The notes: generated by a model not told the origin, from the sequence alone. Positions 26,616-35,345 are shown, counted from the stretch's first letter. The stretch: 44,542 bases of DNA from Virgibacillus alimentarius (GCF_000709085.1 NZ_JFBD01000067.1:1-44542), one strand, 5' to 3'. Program-made: numbers and translations.

Positions 26616-26644
26616 AAAAAACCGCACAAAAAGTGTGGTTTTTT
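26616..26644 (+). terminator. Terminator of cwlK
   Basis: Arms AAAAAACCGCAC and GTGTGGTTTTTT with a five-base loop and one G-T pair. Confidence 0.8.
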
Positions 26645-26785
26645 AACCATCTATTTTCTAGTTATTTGCGGCCATTTTGCAGCGTTCTAGAATATACACA
26701 TAGAACCAGTGTCTTACTGAATCAATAAAATAATAGATATACGACGACCTGTCCGGTGGTCATTAATTACAAAACTTTTTCACCT

Positions 26786-26953
26786 TTATCTGTCTGTATA
26801 TTCCTTTCGTTCTTGGTGGTTATTTTCTTCATCAGGTTTTGGATCCACTGTATGTTTATAACCATACCCCTTTGAAATTGTCACGAGAGATAAAACTAAA
26901 ACGATTAATGTTATTATTATTGCTACAACAATATTTACTGTCACAACATCCAT
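26786..26953 (-). CDS. YtzI-like small membrane protein (55 residues)
   Basis: A short gene of 55 codons with GGAG eight bases before the ATG. One long hydrophobic helix (about residues 5-25) is followed by ISKGYGYKHTVDPKPDEE and an acidic, polar tail. The S-GY-YKHTVDP pattern matches the small YtzI family of Bacillaceae, of unknown function. It lies alone in the gap between cwlK and the GNAT gene. Confidence 0.7.
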   Translation of the reverse strand: MDVVTVNIVVAIIITLIVLVLSLVTISKGYGYKHTVDPKPDEENNHQERKEYTDR

Positions 26954-27012
26954 TTTATTTGCTCCTTATTTTAAATAATACCCTCTATTAAAATAACAAT
27001 TCGTGTAGTGCA

Positions 27013-27441
27013 TTACAAGTTTTTATTGTATCTAAATGGTTCTATCTTTTTCCACCCTTTTTCATCGAAAAAAGTTAATACAATAGGATTTGCAGTAGTA
27101 ATTTGTGTTTCCATTTTCTCTAATTTCTTCCGATCAGCAAATTGTTTTACTTTTTGATATAAATGCTCGTCAATTCCTTTTTTCTGATAATCTTTACAAA
27201 TAGAAAAACGATCAATATATAGCGTTCTTTTCGATAGATTGATATAAAATAAAACAAAGCCAACTACACTTCCTGACTTCTCAACAAGATAAATCTTTCC
27301 TATTTCGTCCTCGATTATTTGCACAAATAGCGCTTTATCAAGATTTACCTGCCTGTTAGATAGATGATCATTCACCGGGTTATCATGAATGCGTGCAATT
27401 TCACTAAAATCTTCTAGTCTGGCTTCTCGAATTTTATACAT
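27013..27441 (-). CDS. GNAT-family N-acetyltransferase
   Basis: A 142-residue single-domain acetyltransferase. It opens MYKIREARLEDFSEIARIHD, the usual first beta-alpha unit. The core strand VVGFVLFYINLSKRTLYIDR leads into the acetyl-CoA loop CKDYQKKGIDEHLYQKV (a slightly altered Q/R-x-x-G-x-G/A). The second G/A of that loop is Asp here, so cofactor binding may be atypical. AGGAG lies in the 12-base gap after panE, so it is the second gene of a panE operon. The substrate is unknown. Confidence 0.85.
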   Translation of the reverse strand: MYKIREARLEDFSEIARIHDNPVNDHLSNRQVNLDKALFVQIIEDEIGKIYLVEKSGSVVGFVLFYINLSKRTLYIDRFSICKDYQKKGIDEHLYQKVKQFADRKKLEKMETQITTANPIVLTFFDEKGWKKIEPFRYNKNL

Positions 27442-27453
27442 TATTCTCTCTCC

Positions 27454-28368
27454 TTATGCGTTTTCAAAAGGTTTTATTAATCCATACACAGCCTCTGTAA
27501 ATGGCAGTTCCAATCCTTTTGCTTTGGCTAAACGAAGTGCTCCACCATGTAGATGATCTACTTCTAGCGTTAAATTCTTTCTGCGGTCTTGATGCATGGA
27601 GGATGTTGCATCACGATTTAGGTTCATGAAATTCTTTTTTGCTTTTTCTACATCTACATCAGTTAAATCCACCTCATATTTGTTAGCTAGCCGTTTCATC
27701 TCTTGCAAGATCATTTCAGCAACATAGAATGTTTCTTTATAGTCACAAATGGGGCCAATTGGTAAATTAGTTGCTGTCGTTATACCAGAAAAAGCAGTTA
27801 TATACATATATTTCTTCCATAATTCAAGTGAAATTGCTTTACTATGAATCATTTTGATATTTGCTTGTTTACTAAGTTCTTCTAGCTGATTACAAATCGT
27901 TGTTTGAGCTGGCTCAAGTGGACCAAAAACCAGATTATGAAACGCGCTGGAATGTTCTACATGCCCTTTATTATTTAGTGTTGCAATAATAAAGCAAAGC
28001 CCGCCTAGAACAGCGTCTCTGCCAAGCTGTTCTTGAAGCACACTAACATGCTCTATCCCATTTAGAACAGGTAATACATTAGCTCCCTTTTCCACTAATT
28101 GTTTTACATCATCCATTGCCCCTTTGAGGTGGTACCCTTTAACACTTAAGAATACAAGATCTGCAGCATCAATTTCAGATGCGTTTGTAACAATTTTTGG
28201 GTTTTTGATCGCATAATCTCCTTTTGTACTTTTAATGTCAAGTCCATGATTCTGAATTTGCTCGGCCCTTTTTTTTCGAACTAAAAATGTGACCTTCGCC
28301 CCTGCTTCTTCAAATCTTCCGCCAAAATAGGCGCCTAAGGCTCCCGCCCCAATTACAACAATATGCAT
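27454..28368 (-). CDS. panE: 2-dehydropantoate 2-reductase (PanE/ApbA family)
   Basis: A 304-residue NADPH-dependent reductase. The start MHIVVIGAG at 28368 has AGAGGA five bases upstream; a longer frame adds five residues. The Rossmann motif is VIGAGALGAYFGG. The catalytic Lys is probably the one in LELWKKYMY, and the C-terminal helical domain has SSMHQDRRKNLTLEVDHLHG, typical for the family. It makes pantoate for coenzyme A. No panB, panC or panD is adjacent, and several Bacillaceae carry paralogues that act on other 2-keto acids, so the exact substrate is open. Confidence 0.88.
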   Translation of the reverse strand: MHIVVIGAGALGAYFGGRFEEAGAKVTFLVRKKRAEQIQNHGLDIKSTKGDYAIKNPKIVTNASEIDAADLVFLSVKGYHLKGAMDDVKQLVEKGANVLPVLNGIEHVSVLQEQLGRDAVLGGLCFIIATLNNKGHVEHSSAFHNLVFGPLEPAQTTICNQLEELSKQANIKMIHSKAISLELWKKYMYITAFSGITTATNLPIGPICDYKETFYVAEMILQEMKRLANKYEVDLTDVDVEKAKKNFMNLNRDATSSMHQDRRKNLTLEVDHLHGGALRLAKAKGLELPFTEAVYGLIKPFENA

Positions 28369-28787
28369 AAAAATCCTCTCCATGAATTAAGATTTATTAT
28401 CACTATCGTACTTTGACTCCCAAACTTTTGTCTATATTTAATCCTGCGCTTTCATCATTTCTTAAAAACTGTCTTTAAAGATAAGCAAAAGTATAAGAGA
28501 AACAAACTATAACCGAGTATATCTTAGGATAACCTAGCTTATATCTATATATATAGTGATATGCTTGTTTTTTTCGAATTATCTAATAATATGAGGTTTG
28601 AATCTACAACTAAATAACTATACCATTGTATAATAAATGTAAAAAAATTCTCTCTAACATAATATTCTAATCCCTAGAAACATAGATAAAATAATGAAGA
28701 CAATATGTTTTATGCTGGGAGCTAGAGACAATTTTTTATTTTTACTTTTTACTTGGTATTACACAATTTAAAGGGGGTTTATTCGAG
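28369..28787. promoter_or_regulatory. 419-base divergent region upstream of ehuB
   Basis: Very AT-rich DNA between panE and ehuB. A good -10 hexamer TATAAT lies at 28629-28634 with a weak -35 (ACAACT) 17 bases before it, which would give an ehuB leader of about 150 bases. A short palindrome TTAGGATAACCTAG is near 28527. No sigma-B consensus or known osmotic operator was recognised. AGGGGG lies ten bases before the ehuB ATG. Confidence 0.35.
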
Positions 28788-29669
28788 ATGAAGAAATTAT
28801 TATTTTTTTTAGTACTAGGTTTATCTCTTATCCTTTTCACCGCATGTGGTTCAGACGATGCTAGCGGAGACGGGGGTGGTAACACCTTAGAAGAACTACA
28901 AGAAAAGGGAAAAATTAAAGTTGGTTTCGCCAATGAAAAACCATACGGTTATGAAAACGAAGACGGGGAATTAACTGGAGCGTCGGTAGAGACTGCCAAG
29001 GCTGTATTTGCTGAGCTCGGTATTGACGAAGTAGAAGGACACCTTGCAGATTATGATCAGCTTGTACCAGGATTACAAGCAAAGAAATTCGATGCAATCA
29101 CATCTGGTATGGCGATTACACCAGAGCGTTGTGAAAGCGCTGCCTTTGCAGAACCTGATATGAAATATGGTGAGGGTTTAATTGTTCAAAAAGGAAATCC
29201 AAAAGATTTGCATAGCTATGAAGATATCGCAAATGACCCTGATGTAACTGTATCAGTCATGTCAGGAGCAACAGAGAATGATTTTCTAAAATCGGAAGGT
29301 GTGGATGAAAGCCAAATCCAAAGCGCTCCTGACATCCCTGCAACTTTTTCAGCAGTTGAATCTGGGCGTGCAGATGCAACAACCGGCACAGAAATGACAA
29401 TCAAAATGGCTTTAGAATCTGCTAATAATGATAAATTAGAGTTCGTAGAAGATTTTGAGCAACCAGATATTGAAGGTGTACCTAGTTATGGTGCAGTAGC
29501 ATTTCACCCAGAAAACGAAGAGCTTCTGGAAGCTTTTAATGAAAAACTCGCAGAATTGAAAGAAGACGGTACAATTGCACAAATTTTAGAAGATAATGGA
29601 TTTAGTGCAGAGGCTAACTCTGTCGAAGATGGTGTTACAGCTGAAATGGTTTGTAATGGAGAAGAATAA
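28788..29669 (+). CDS. ehuB: Ectoine/hydroxyectoine ABC transporter substrate-binding lipoprotein EhuB
   Basis: A 293-residue family 3 solute-binding protein. The signal peptide ends in the lipobox FTAC, with lipid-modified Cys20. The mature protein shows KIKVGFANEKPYGYENEDGE, FDAITSGMAITPERC and VMSGATENDF, the pattern of polar amino acid or ectoine binders. Its place ahead of two permeases and an ATPase of the Ehu type supports ectoine or hydroxyectoine as ligand. These are taken up as compatible solutes or as carbon and nitrogen source. No ectoine catabolic genes are in the window, which favours osmoprotection; this is inference. Confidence 0.85.
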   Translation: MKKLLFFLVLGLSLILFTACGSDDASGDGGGNTLEELQEKGKIKVGFANEKPYGYENEDGELTGASVETAKAVFAELGIDEVEGHLADYDQLVPGLQAKKFDAITSGMAITPERCESAAFAEPDMKYGEGLIVQKGNPKDLHSYEDIANDPDVTVSVMSGATENDFLKSEGVDESQIQSAPDIPATFSAVESGRADATTGTEMTIKMALESANNDKLEFVEDFEQPDIEGVPSYGAVAFHPENEELLEAFNEKLAELKEDGTIAQILEDNGFSAEANSVEDGVTAEMVCNGEE

Positions 29670-29714
29670 GTATTATTCACTAATTTAGTTTATATTAGAT
29701 GAAATGACTCCATA

Positions 29715-29756
29715 GGGTCCAACTCCCTCACCTAGGGGAGTCGGATCTTTTTTCTT
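29715..29756 (+). terminator. Hairpin with T run between ehuB and ehuC (probable partial terminator)
   Basis: Imperfect arms around GGTCCAACTCCC and GGGGAGTCGGATC are followed by TTTTTTCTTT. Such intercistronic hairpins often let the binding protein be made in excess over the permeases. Confidence 0.65.
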
Positions 29757-29788
29757 TCTAAAAACCTACAATAATTTGTTAATGAATC

Positions 29789-30472
29789 ATGACGATAGAA
29801 GGAGTGATTATAATTAGTGCGATAGGTGAGATCTTTCAGGAACTAATGAGAGGGGTAAATATAACAGTAACTATCCTGATTGCCTCTGCATTCTTCGGTT
29901 TTCTGATGGCCTTTGTAGCTGGTCTATGCCGGCTTTCAAATAATGCAATTATACGTGGATTTACTGGAATTTATGTAGAATTTTTCAGAGGGACATCTCT
30001 TATTGTCCAATTGTTTTGGTTATATTATGCTTTACCAATATTATTTGATATTCATTTAGGAAACGATTTTTGGGCGGGAGCTTTAGCAATCGGGTTAAAC
30101 TACGGTGCATATATGTCTGAAATAGTCCGTGGGTCCATATTATCTGTTGCAAAAGGACAAACAGAGGCAGCAACCGCGCTAAACATGTCGCGATTTCAGC
30201 GAATGCGCCTTGTTATTTTGCCTCAAGCAGTACGGATGATGCTTCCTGAATTCGGAAACTATCTGATTCAAATGCTAAAGGCAACTTCCCTTGTTTCATT
30301 AATTGGATTAACGGATGTCTTATATTACGGTGATAATTTTAGAGATAATCACCTATCTTTAGCACCGACTGCTTATATAGCGGTACTCATATTCTATTTT
30401 ATTCTTGCTCTTCCATTAATTTGGTTTACACGGAAAATGGAAAATGCTTCGAAGAAAGGGGTGGCTAGTTAA
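29789..30472 (+). CDS. ehuC: Ectoine ABC transporter permease EhuC
   Basis: A polar amino acid-type permease of about 220-227 residues with five predicted membrane segments and the HisM-family motif EFFRGTSLIVQLFW. The EAA loop reads EAATALNMSRFQRMRLVILP. Its ATG at 29789 has no ribosome binding site. An AAGGAG (29799-29804) lies inside this reading frame, and the codon at the right distance is ATT at 29813, while ATG at 29847 (MRGVNITV) would shorten the first helix. The true start is thus uncertain. It overlaps ehuD by one base (TAATG). Confidence 0.85.
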   Translation: MTIEGVIIISAIGEIFQELMRGVNITVTILIASAFFGFLMAFVAGLCRLSNNAIIRGFTGIYVEFFRGTSLIVQLFWLYYALPILFDIHLGNDFWAGALAIGLNYGAYMSEIVRGSILSVAKGQTEAATALNMSRFQRMRLVILPQAVRMMLPEFGNYLIQMLKATSLVSLIGLTDVLYYGDNFRDNHLSLAPTAYIAVLIFYFILALPLIWFTRKMENASKKGVAS

Positions 30473-31182
30473 TGAAGTGGGACGTATTTCTTGATGCTTT
30501 TCCAATTGTAATATCAGGTATAGGAATTACACTTGGTTTAACAATTGCCTCTTTTCTATTTGCTTTAATATTTGGCTTTTTTTGGACCTTTACGCAACGC
30601 ATTCCCATAAAACCAATTGCCTGGATTTTTACATGGATAATGGAATTTATTCGATCCACCCCACCGCTCGTTCAACTATTTTTTATCTACTATGCTTATC
30701 CGATGGTACCACATATTGGAATGACACTTGATCCTTTCACAAGCGCAACCTTAGGTCTAGGCATTCATTTTAGTACCTATATTGGGGAAGTATATCGTTC
30801 TGGTATTGAGGGTGTAGAAAAAGGGCAATGGGAAGCTTCAACTGCTCTCAACTTTTCTACTCGCCAAAAATGGACAAAAGTCATTTTGCCACAAGCAATA
30901 CCACCGACGATCCCAATGATTGGAAATTACTTAATTATCTTATTTAAGGAGGTTCCACTAGCTTCGACAATTGGGGTAATAGGTATCATGCAATTGGCAC
31001 AGGATTATGGTGCAAAGTCATGGAACTATTTGGAACCATTAACGATTGTAGCAATTTTATTCCTAATTTTAAGCTATCCTTCAGCTATCCTTATTAATAA
31101 ACTGGAGAAAAAAATGAACCGGCGATTCGATAAAAAAGAAGCTATTAAAACAACGCATAGTAGGGAAGGAGCAGTGATGTAA
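30472..31182 (+). CDS. ehuD: Ectoine ABC transporter permease EhuD
   Basis: A 236-residue partner permease with five to six membrane segments. MEFIRSTPPLVQLFFIYY is the HisM-type signature and EASTALNFSTRQKWTKVILP the EAA loop that contacts the ATPase. Its ATG overlaps the ehuC stop, and its own stop overlaps the ehuA start, so the three are translationally coupled. A basic C-terminal tail of about 20 residues follows the last helix. Confidence 0.88.
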   Translation: MKWDVFLDAFPIVISGIGITLGLTIASFLFALIFGFFWTFTQRIPIKPIAWIFTWIMEFIRSTPPLVQLFFIYYAYPMVPHIGMTLDPFTSATLGLGIHFSTYIGEVYRSGIEGVEKGQWEASTALNFSTRQKWTKVILPQAIPPTIPMIGNYLIILFKEVPLASTIGVIGIMQLAQDYGAKSWNYLEPLTIVAILFLILSYPSAILINKLEKKMNRRFDKKEAIKTTHSREGAVM

Positions 31183-31999
31183 TGATAGAATCAACAAAAA
31201 CACATAAAGATGCACATAACTCATTTGAAGAAGCGGAACCGATCGTAACTTATAAAAACGTGCATAAATCATTTGGAGAGGTCGAAGTTTTAAAAGGGAT
31301 AGACTTAGAAATTAAACCTGCGGAGAAAGTTGCCCTCATTGGTCCAAGTGGGTCGGGAAAAACCACCATTATTCGTATGTTAATGACACTAGAGCGGCCA
31401 ACTTCAGGCCATATTATTGTCGATGGTAACTATTTATGGCATGTAGAAAAGAATGGAAAGCTTATCCCCGCAAATGAGAGGCATTTACGGGAAGTTCGCG
31501 GTGATATTGGAATGGTATTTCAACATTTTAATCTTTTTCCTCATATGACTATTTTAGAAAACTGTATGACCGCTCCGATACATGTACAAAAGGAAAACAA
31601 AGCATCAGCGAAACAACGTTCAATTGAAATGCTTGAAAAAGTTGGATTAGGTGATAAGTTAGAAGCTTACCCAAGCCAGCTCTCCGGTGGACAAAAACAA
31701 CGGGTTGCAATGGCACGAGCCTCGTAATGCGCCCCAAAGTAATGTTATTTGATGAAGTGACATCAGCATTGGATCCAGAGCTTGTCGGGGAAGTACTTGA
31801 AGTGATTCGAGATATTGCACATGAAGGTGAAATGGCTATGATACTAGTTACGCATGAAATGGAATTCGCTCTAGAAATTGCCGACCGTGTGGTTTTCCTA
31901 GATGGCGGGGTCATTGCTGAACAAGGCAACCCTAGCGAGGTATTAGAGCATTCAGAAAACGAACGCCTTCAAAGCTTTTTAAAAAGATTTAGAGCCTAA
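31182..31999 (+). pseudogene. ehuA: Ectoine ABC transporter ATPase EhuA, single-base frameshift after the signature motif
   Basis: Two frames together encode one ATPase of about 272 residues. The first holds Walker A GPSGSGKTT, the Q loop MVFQHFNLFPHM and the ABC signature LSGGQKQRVAMARA. The second starts at once with MRPKVMLFDEVTSALDPEL (Walker B) and has the switch His in LVTHEME. The first ends GCC TCG TAA (31719-31727) where ARALVMRP would need GCC CTC GTA, so one C is missing from a CCC run. YLWHVEKNGKLIP is typical of EhuA. A real lesion would disable the whole transporter, while the other genes look intact; a consensus error is therefore the simpler reading. Confidence 0.9.
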
Positions 32000-32037
32000 A
32001 AAGGTTTGGGGACATAATAAAGTCCCCAAACCTTTTT
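31998..32037. terminator. Perfect bidirectional terminator between ehuA and murB
   Basis: A 16-base perfect stem, AAAAAGGTTTGGGGAC with GTCCCCAAACCTTTTT, and an eight-base loop. Confidence 0.9.
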
Positions 32038-32210
32038 AATTCCATGAAAATCCACTCATCCCTTATACTTATCCGTTTTATTTGTACATTCGATTTTAAA
32101 TCATATGTATTCCATGTAACTTGAGGAAAATCCAAAAGTTCGAGATTCATCAGCTAAAAAAGCACTGCGAATACTCTTGCTTTCTTTGCCCCGCAATGCT
32201 TTCATTTCCT

Positions 32211-33134
32211 TTATTTTTCCGGATCATCACCAATAATTCTCACTTCCCGTTCTAACTGAACATCAAATTTTTCCTTTACAGTTTTTTGTACAAAATGAAT
32301 TAAACCGATATATTCTTCTGCGGATGCATCATCTTTATTGACGATGAAACCAGCATGTTTTGTTGATACCTGCGCTCCGCCAATTTGTTTTCCTTGTAAA
32401 TTACTATCTTGAATTAATTTCCCTGCAAAATATCCAGGAGGACGCTTAAACACACTCCCACAAGATGGATACTCAAGTGGCTGTTTTGATTCCCGTTTAA
32501 ATGTGAGATCATCCATAACCGCTTTTATTTCATCGTAATTTCCATCTTTTAATGAAAACGTTGCTTCAAGCACGATGTACCCATTGTCTGGAATATTACT
32601 TGAGCGGTATTTTAAATCCAATTCATTGGCAGATAACGTAAGGAGATCACCATTCCTATCAACAACAACCGTACTTGTTAATACATCCTTTATTTCTCCG
32701 CCATACGCCCCAGCATTCATATATAAAGCACCACCAACAGAACCTGGAATTCCACAAGCAAACTCTAGCCCAGTTAATTTTTTGGCTAGTGCTTCTCTTG
32801 AAGCGTCAATGATACGAGCGCCACTTTGAGCAATCATTACTGTGTCATCCGCTTTAATCGTATTTAATTTTTTTAAGTTCATGATAATGCCCCGGATTCC
32901 ACCGTCTTTCACAATTAAATTGGACCCATTTCCCAATAAGGTGAATGCGATATTCATTTTATTTGCAAGTTTTACAATTTGCTGCACCTGTACATATGTC
33001 TCTGGTGTCACAAAAAAATCGGCCTTCCCGCCTAAATGTGTGTACGTATGATTTTTCAAAGGTTCATTAACCATCACATTTTGCTTCGAAGTAATTTCTA
33101 TTAGTTTTTCATACGTATGATGATCATTTACCAC
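32211..33134 (-). CDS. murB: UDP-N-acetylenolpyruvoylglucosamine reductase MurB
   Basis: A 307-residue FAD enzyme for the second step of UDP-MurNAc synthesis. It starts with GTG at 33134 with AAGGGA nine bases upstream. The FAD domain shows NHTYTHLGGKADFFV, LGNGSNLIV and CGIPGSVGGALYMNAGAYGG. The catalytic Ser lies in SCGSVFKRPPG and the last catalytic Glu near LEREVRIIG. This is the type II form without the Tyr loop. It appears monocistronic and lacks the usual cell-division neighbours. Confidence 0.96.
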   Translation of the reverse strand: MVNDHHTYEKLIEITSKQNVMVNEPLKNHTYTHLGGKADFFVTPETYVQVQQIVKLANKMNIAFTLLGNGSNLIVKDGGIRGIIMNLKKLNTIKADDTVMIAQSGARIIDASREALAKKLTGLEFACGIPGSVGGALYMNAGAYGGEIKDVLTSTVVVDRNGDLLTLSANELDLKYRSSNIPDNGYIVLEATFSLKDGNYDEIKAVMDDLTFKRESKQPLEYPSCGSVFKRPPGYFAGKLIQDSNLQGKQIGGAQVSTKHAGFIVNKDDASAEEYIGLIHFVQKTVKEKFDVQLEREVRIIGDDPEK

Positions 33135-33224
33135 TTAAATCATTCCCTTTAATATTTTCTATTCTAAAAGGATGTTCAAAAAAGTGACCTGACGCACCTC
33201 TTTTTTTCCTTGTTACATTGTAAG

Positions 33225-34043
33225 TTATTCCATATTATTTTTCCATAGAAAAGAATGAATATATTGATCGACTTCTCCATCCTCATGTAATGCGCTATGA
33301 CCTAAACCTTCTCTTTCAATCAAAATTTCCTCCAATTGGTCTGCCGGTATAATATCCTGTATCGAGGACACGCTTTCTGGCGTGGCCACCATATCTCCCG
33401 TACTGCTGATACTTAGTACAGAAATATTCCGAGGAAAATTCCCTTGCTTCTTCCGCAGCTGTTTAAGAGCAGTTGAATTAGGCTTTAAGTCAGTTGCCGC
33501 TTCATCATGATTAATTTGAAAATAATTTTCATTATAGATGCCGTCGAATGGACTTCCTAATGTAATTAGTTTCCCCACTGTAGGATATACGCTTGAATCT
33601 TGATATTCTTGTATATATTTAAGCGAGACAATGCCGCCCATGGAGTGCCCAACTAAGTTGATTGAATTTATATGATAAATTCCTTTCATATGCTCTAATA
33701 CATTCGCTAGCCATCTTGTATTCGTTTCAAGGCCAGCCCGATTATTTTCGAAAATCACCTGTATAAATACTGGCTCCCTCTGGCTCTTATTAAGGTCATA
33801 AGCATGGATTTTCCCTTGAGGTGAAACGCGGTATATCAATGCTTTATTTCCCCATTTGTAATTTTTTTCGAATCGTTGTAGCATATGCCCAAACGAATTT
33901 TCTGTTCCTTTATAACCATGTAAAAAAATAGTCGGTTGAATCAAATGATCGGAACTAGCCGATTTAGGTATATATATAACAACGATTAGACCGATTAAAA
34001 AAATAAAAAAAGACGCAACACTAATAATATGTTTCCTTTTCAA
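33225..34043 (-). CDS. DUF915 alpha/beta hydrolase, membrane-anchored or secreted
   Basis: A 272-residue protein with an N-terminal hydrophobic segment (about residues 5-24). An alpha/beta hydrolase of the DUF915 type follows. It shows the oxyanion loop FLHGYKGTENSF, the nucleophile elbow NLVGHSMGGIVSL, an acidic residue in SISSTGDMVATPES, and a late His in GLGHSALHEDGEV. The catalytic triad therefore looks complete. Its start is TTG at 34043 with a GGGGT-type site, which is weak. A TGCTATAAT extended -10 lies about 75 bases upstream on this strand. The family acts outside the membrane on unknown esters. Confidence 0.87.
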   Translation of the reverse strand: MKRKHIISVASFFIFLIGLIVVIYIPKSASSDHLIQPTIFLHGYKGTENSFGHMLQRFEKNYKWGNKALIYRVSPQGKIHAYDLNKSQREPVFIQVIFENNRAGLETNTRWLANVLEHMKGIYHINSINLVGHSMGGIVSLKYIQEYQDSSVYPTVGKLITLGSPFDGIYNENYFQINHDEAATDLKPNSTALKQLRKKQGNFPRNISVLSISSTGDMVATPESVSSIQDIIPADQLEEILIEREGLGHSALHEDGEVDQYIHSFLWKNNME

Positions 34044-34117
34044 AACGGTTACCCCACTTATGTTATTCAGTCAAAGAAGCTTTCGCTAAGCAATTCCTAT
34101 TGACTATTTAATTATAG

Positions 34118-34126
34118 CATTTTAAC
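34118..34126 (-). promoter_or_regulatory. Extended -10 promoter for the DUF915 gene
   Basis: On the minus strand TGCTATAAT is a perfect extended -10. AAGACA, 18 bases upstream, is a weak -35. Confidence 0.45.
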
Positions 34127-34174
34127 CCTGTAAATGTCTTATTTATTGAAGGATTTATTATCAAAAATCAATAT

Positions 34175-34381
34175 ATAAGACAGAAGCTTTCAGAAGAGAA
34201 AACTGGGGAGATCTACGGAAAACGTAAAATAGATGTGGAGCCGCCAGTCTTTGGATTTATGAAGGCTAATTTGTGTTTCATACGTTTTTCAGTGTGAGGT
34301 AAAGAAAAAGGTAGAAAATGAATTAGGATTTGCGTTCATGGCAGGAAGCTTAAGAAAGTATACCGCCATGAACACAAATCC
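34175..34381 (+). mobile_element. IS1182-type transposase C-terminal remnant
   Basis: The translation QKLSEEKTGEIYGKRKIDVE, then PVFGFMKANLCFIRFSV, a stop codon, and after a one-base shift ENELGFAFMAGSLRKYTA matches the end of IS1182-family DDE transposases (GKRKIDVEPVFG...RFSVRGKEKVENELG...LRKYT). A stop (TGA for CGA), a frameshift and the missing N-terminal part show that it is dead. Directly after it lie 17-base inverted arms GGATTTGCGTTCATGGC (34326-34342) and GCCATGAACACAAATCC (34365-34381) with one mismatch; the right arm may include the element's old end. Confidence 0.7.
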
Positions 34382-34410
34382 AACCATGATGATGAAAATA
34401 ACTCAAACTC

Positions 34411-34451
34411 AAAAGGTTCCAACCATCAATTTTTGATGGTTGGAACCTTTT
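34411..34451. terminator. Perfect 19-base hairpin terminator downstream of hisJ
   Basis: Arms AAAAGGTTCCAACCATCAA and TTGATGGTTGGAACCTTTT are perfectly paired, with a three-base loop and a T run on the plus strand. It lies between the IS remnant and the convergent end of hisJ. Confidence 0.85.
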
Positions 34452-34495
34452 TTAAGATATTTTGGCTAGTTATGTTCCAGCTTCTTTCGTGTTCA

Positions 34496-35287
34496 TTATA
34501 GACTATTTAAAGAATGGAATATTGGTTCCTGATTATCAAATGTTGCTATATATTTAAATCCTAATGATTTTAATAGTTCAATTGACTCCTTAAATTGATA
34601 TGCCACCGTAGAAGCTACATGTGAATCAGAACCTAACGTAATGATTTCTCCTCCACAATCTTGATATAGTTTCAAAATATCGGGACTTGGCATACCACTA
34701 TGTAAGCCATAACGGACACCAGATGTATTCAATTCGATTCCTTTGCCACTTGGAATAATTACTTTAAAAATTTCACTGATAGCATCATGAAAATCATGAT
34801 CAGCTTTCTCCGTATATCTTTTTACTAAGTCAATATGTCCCATAATATTGAAATGTTTAAAATGGGTCACACAATAGAGCAGTTCTTCATAATACTGTGT
34901 ATAAGCTTCATCGATTGTTTTATCTGCAAAGAAACTTCCTGAATGCAGATCCTTTTTATCAGCAGTATGCATCGAGCAAATAACAAAATCAAATCGCTCC
35001 CGTTCCATCAAATTCGTATAGTCTTGAATTTGATGTGGCTGCAGACCTAGCTCTACCCCCTTCTTAATACTTATTCTATTTTCATACAATTGTCTAAGCT
35101 CCTGTATTTTTTTATCGTACGCAGGTAAATCAAGATCAAAATCTATTGTCGGGTCAGGGTACTCATAGTCAATGTGCTCCGTAAAACAAATTTCACTCAA
35201 GCCTAGTTCAATCGCTCGCTGAACCGTTTCTTCCATGGGCGTTTTACAGTCAGCTGAAAAATCACTATGAAGATGGTAATCAAACAT
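34496..35287 (-). CDS. hisJ: Histidinol-phosphatase, PHP type
   Basis: A 263-residue PHP-domain phosphatase that makes histidinol from histidinol phosphate. Metal-binding motifs include YHLHSDFSAD at the N-terminus, TEHIDY, CSMHTAD, GHIDLVKR and SDSHVA near the C-terminus. The length fits HisJ/HisK of Bacillus. It is divergent from hisZ, with 112 bases between. With the operon opposite, it supplies the one step that the operon's monofunctional HisB does not cover. Its ATG is at 35287 with AGGAGGA upstream. Confidence 0.93.
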   Translation of the reverse strand: MFDYHLHSDFSADCKTPMEETVQRAIELGLSEICFTEHIDYEYPDPTIDFDLDLPAYDKKIQELRQLYENRISIKKGVELGLQPHQIQDYTNLMERERFDFVICSMHTADKKDLHSGSFFADKTIDEAYTQYYEELLYCVTHFKHFNIMGHIDLVKRYTEKADHDFHDAISEIFKVIIPSGKGIELNTSGVRYGLHSGMPSPDILKLYQDCGGEIITLGSDSHVASTVAYQFKESIELLKSLGFKYIATFDNQEPIFHSLNSL

Positions 35288-35309
35288 TTAGAAAATTCCT
35301 CCTTTAGTA

Positions 35310-35338
35310 TTGACATTTAAAAATCTACATACTAGAAT
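35310..35338 (+). promoter_or_regulatory. Sigma-A promoter of the his operon
   Basis: A perfect TTGACA (35310-35315) and TAGAAT (35333-35338) are 17 bases apart. The start would be about 55 bases before the hisZ ATG. No T-box or leader peptide fits in that space. Confidence 0.75.
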
Positions 35339-35345
35339 ACTATAT

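Noticed and set aside
34326-34381. Inverted repeat as a small regulatory RNA or riboswitch
   Set aside because: Its left arm lies inside the conserved end of the IS1182-type transposase remnant, so mobile-element origin explains it better.
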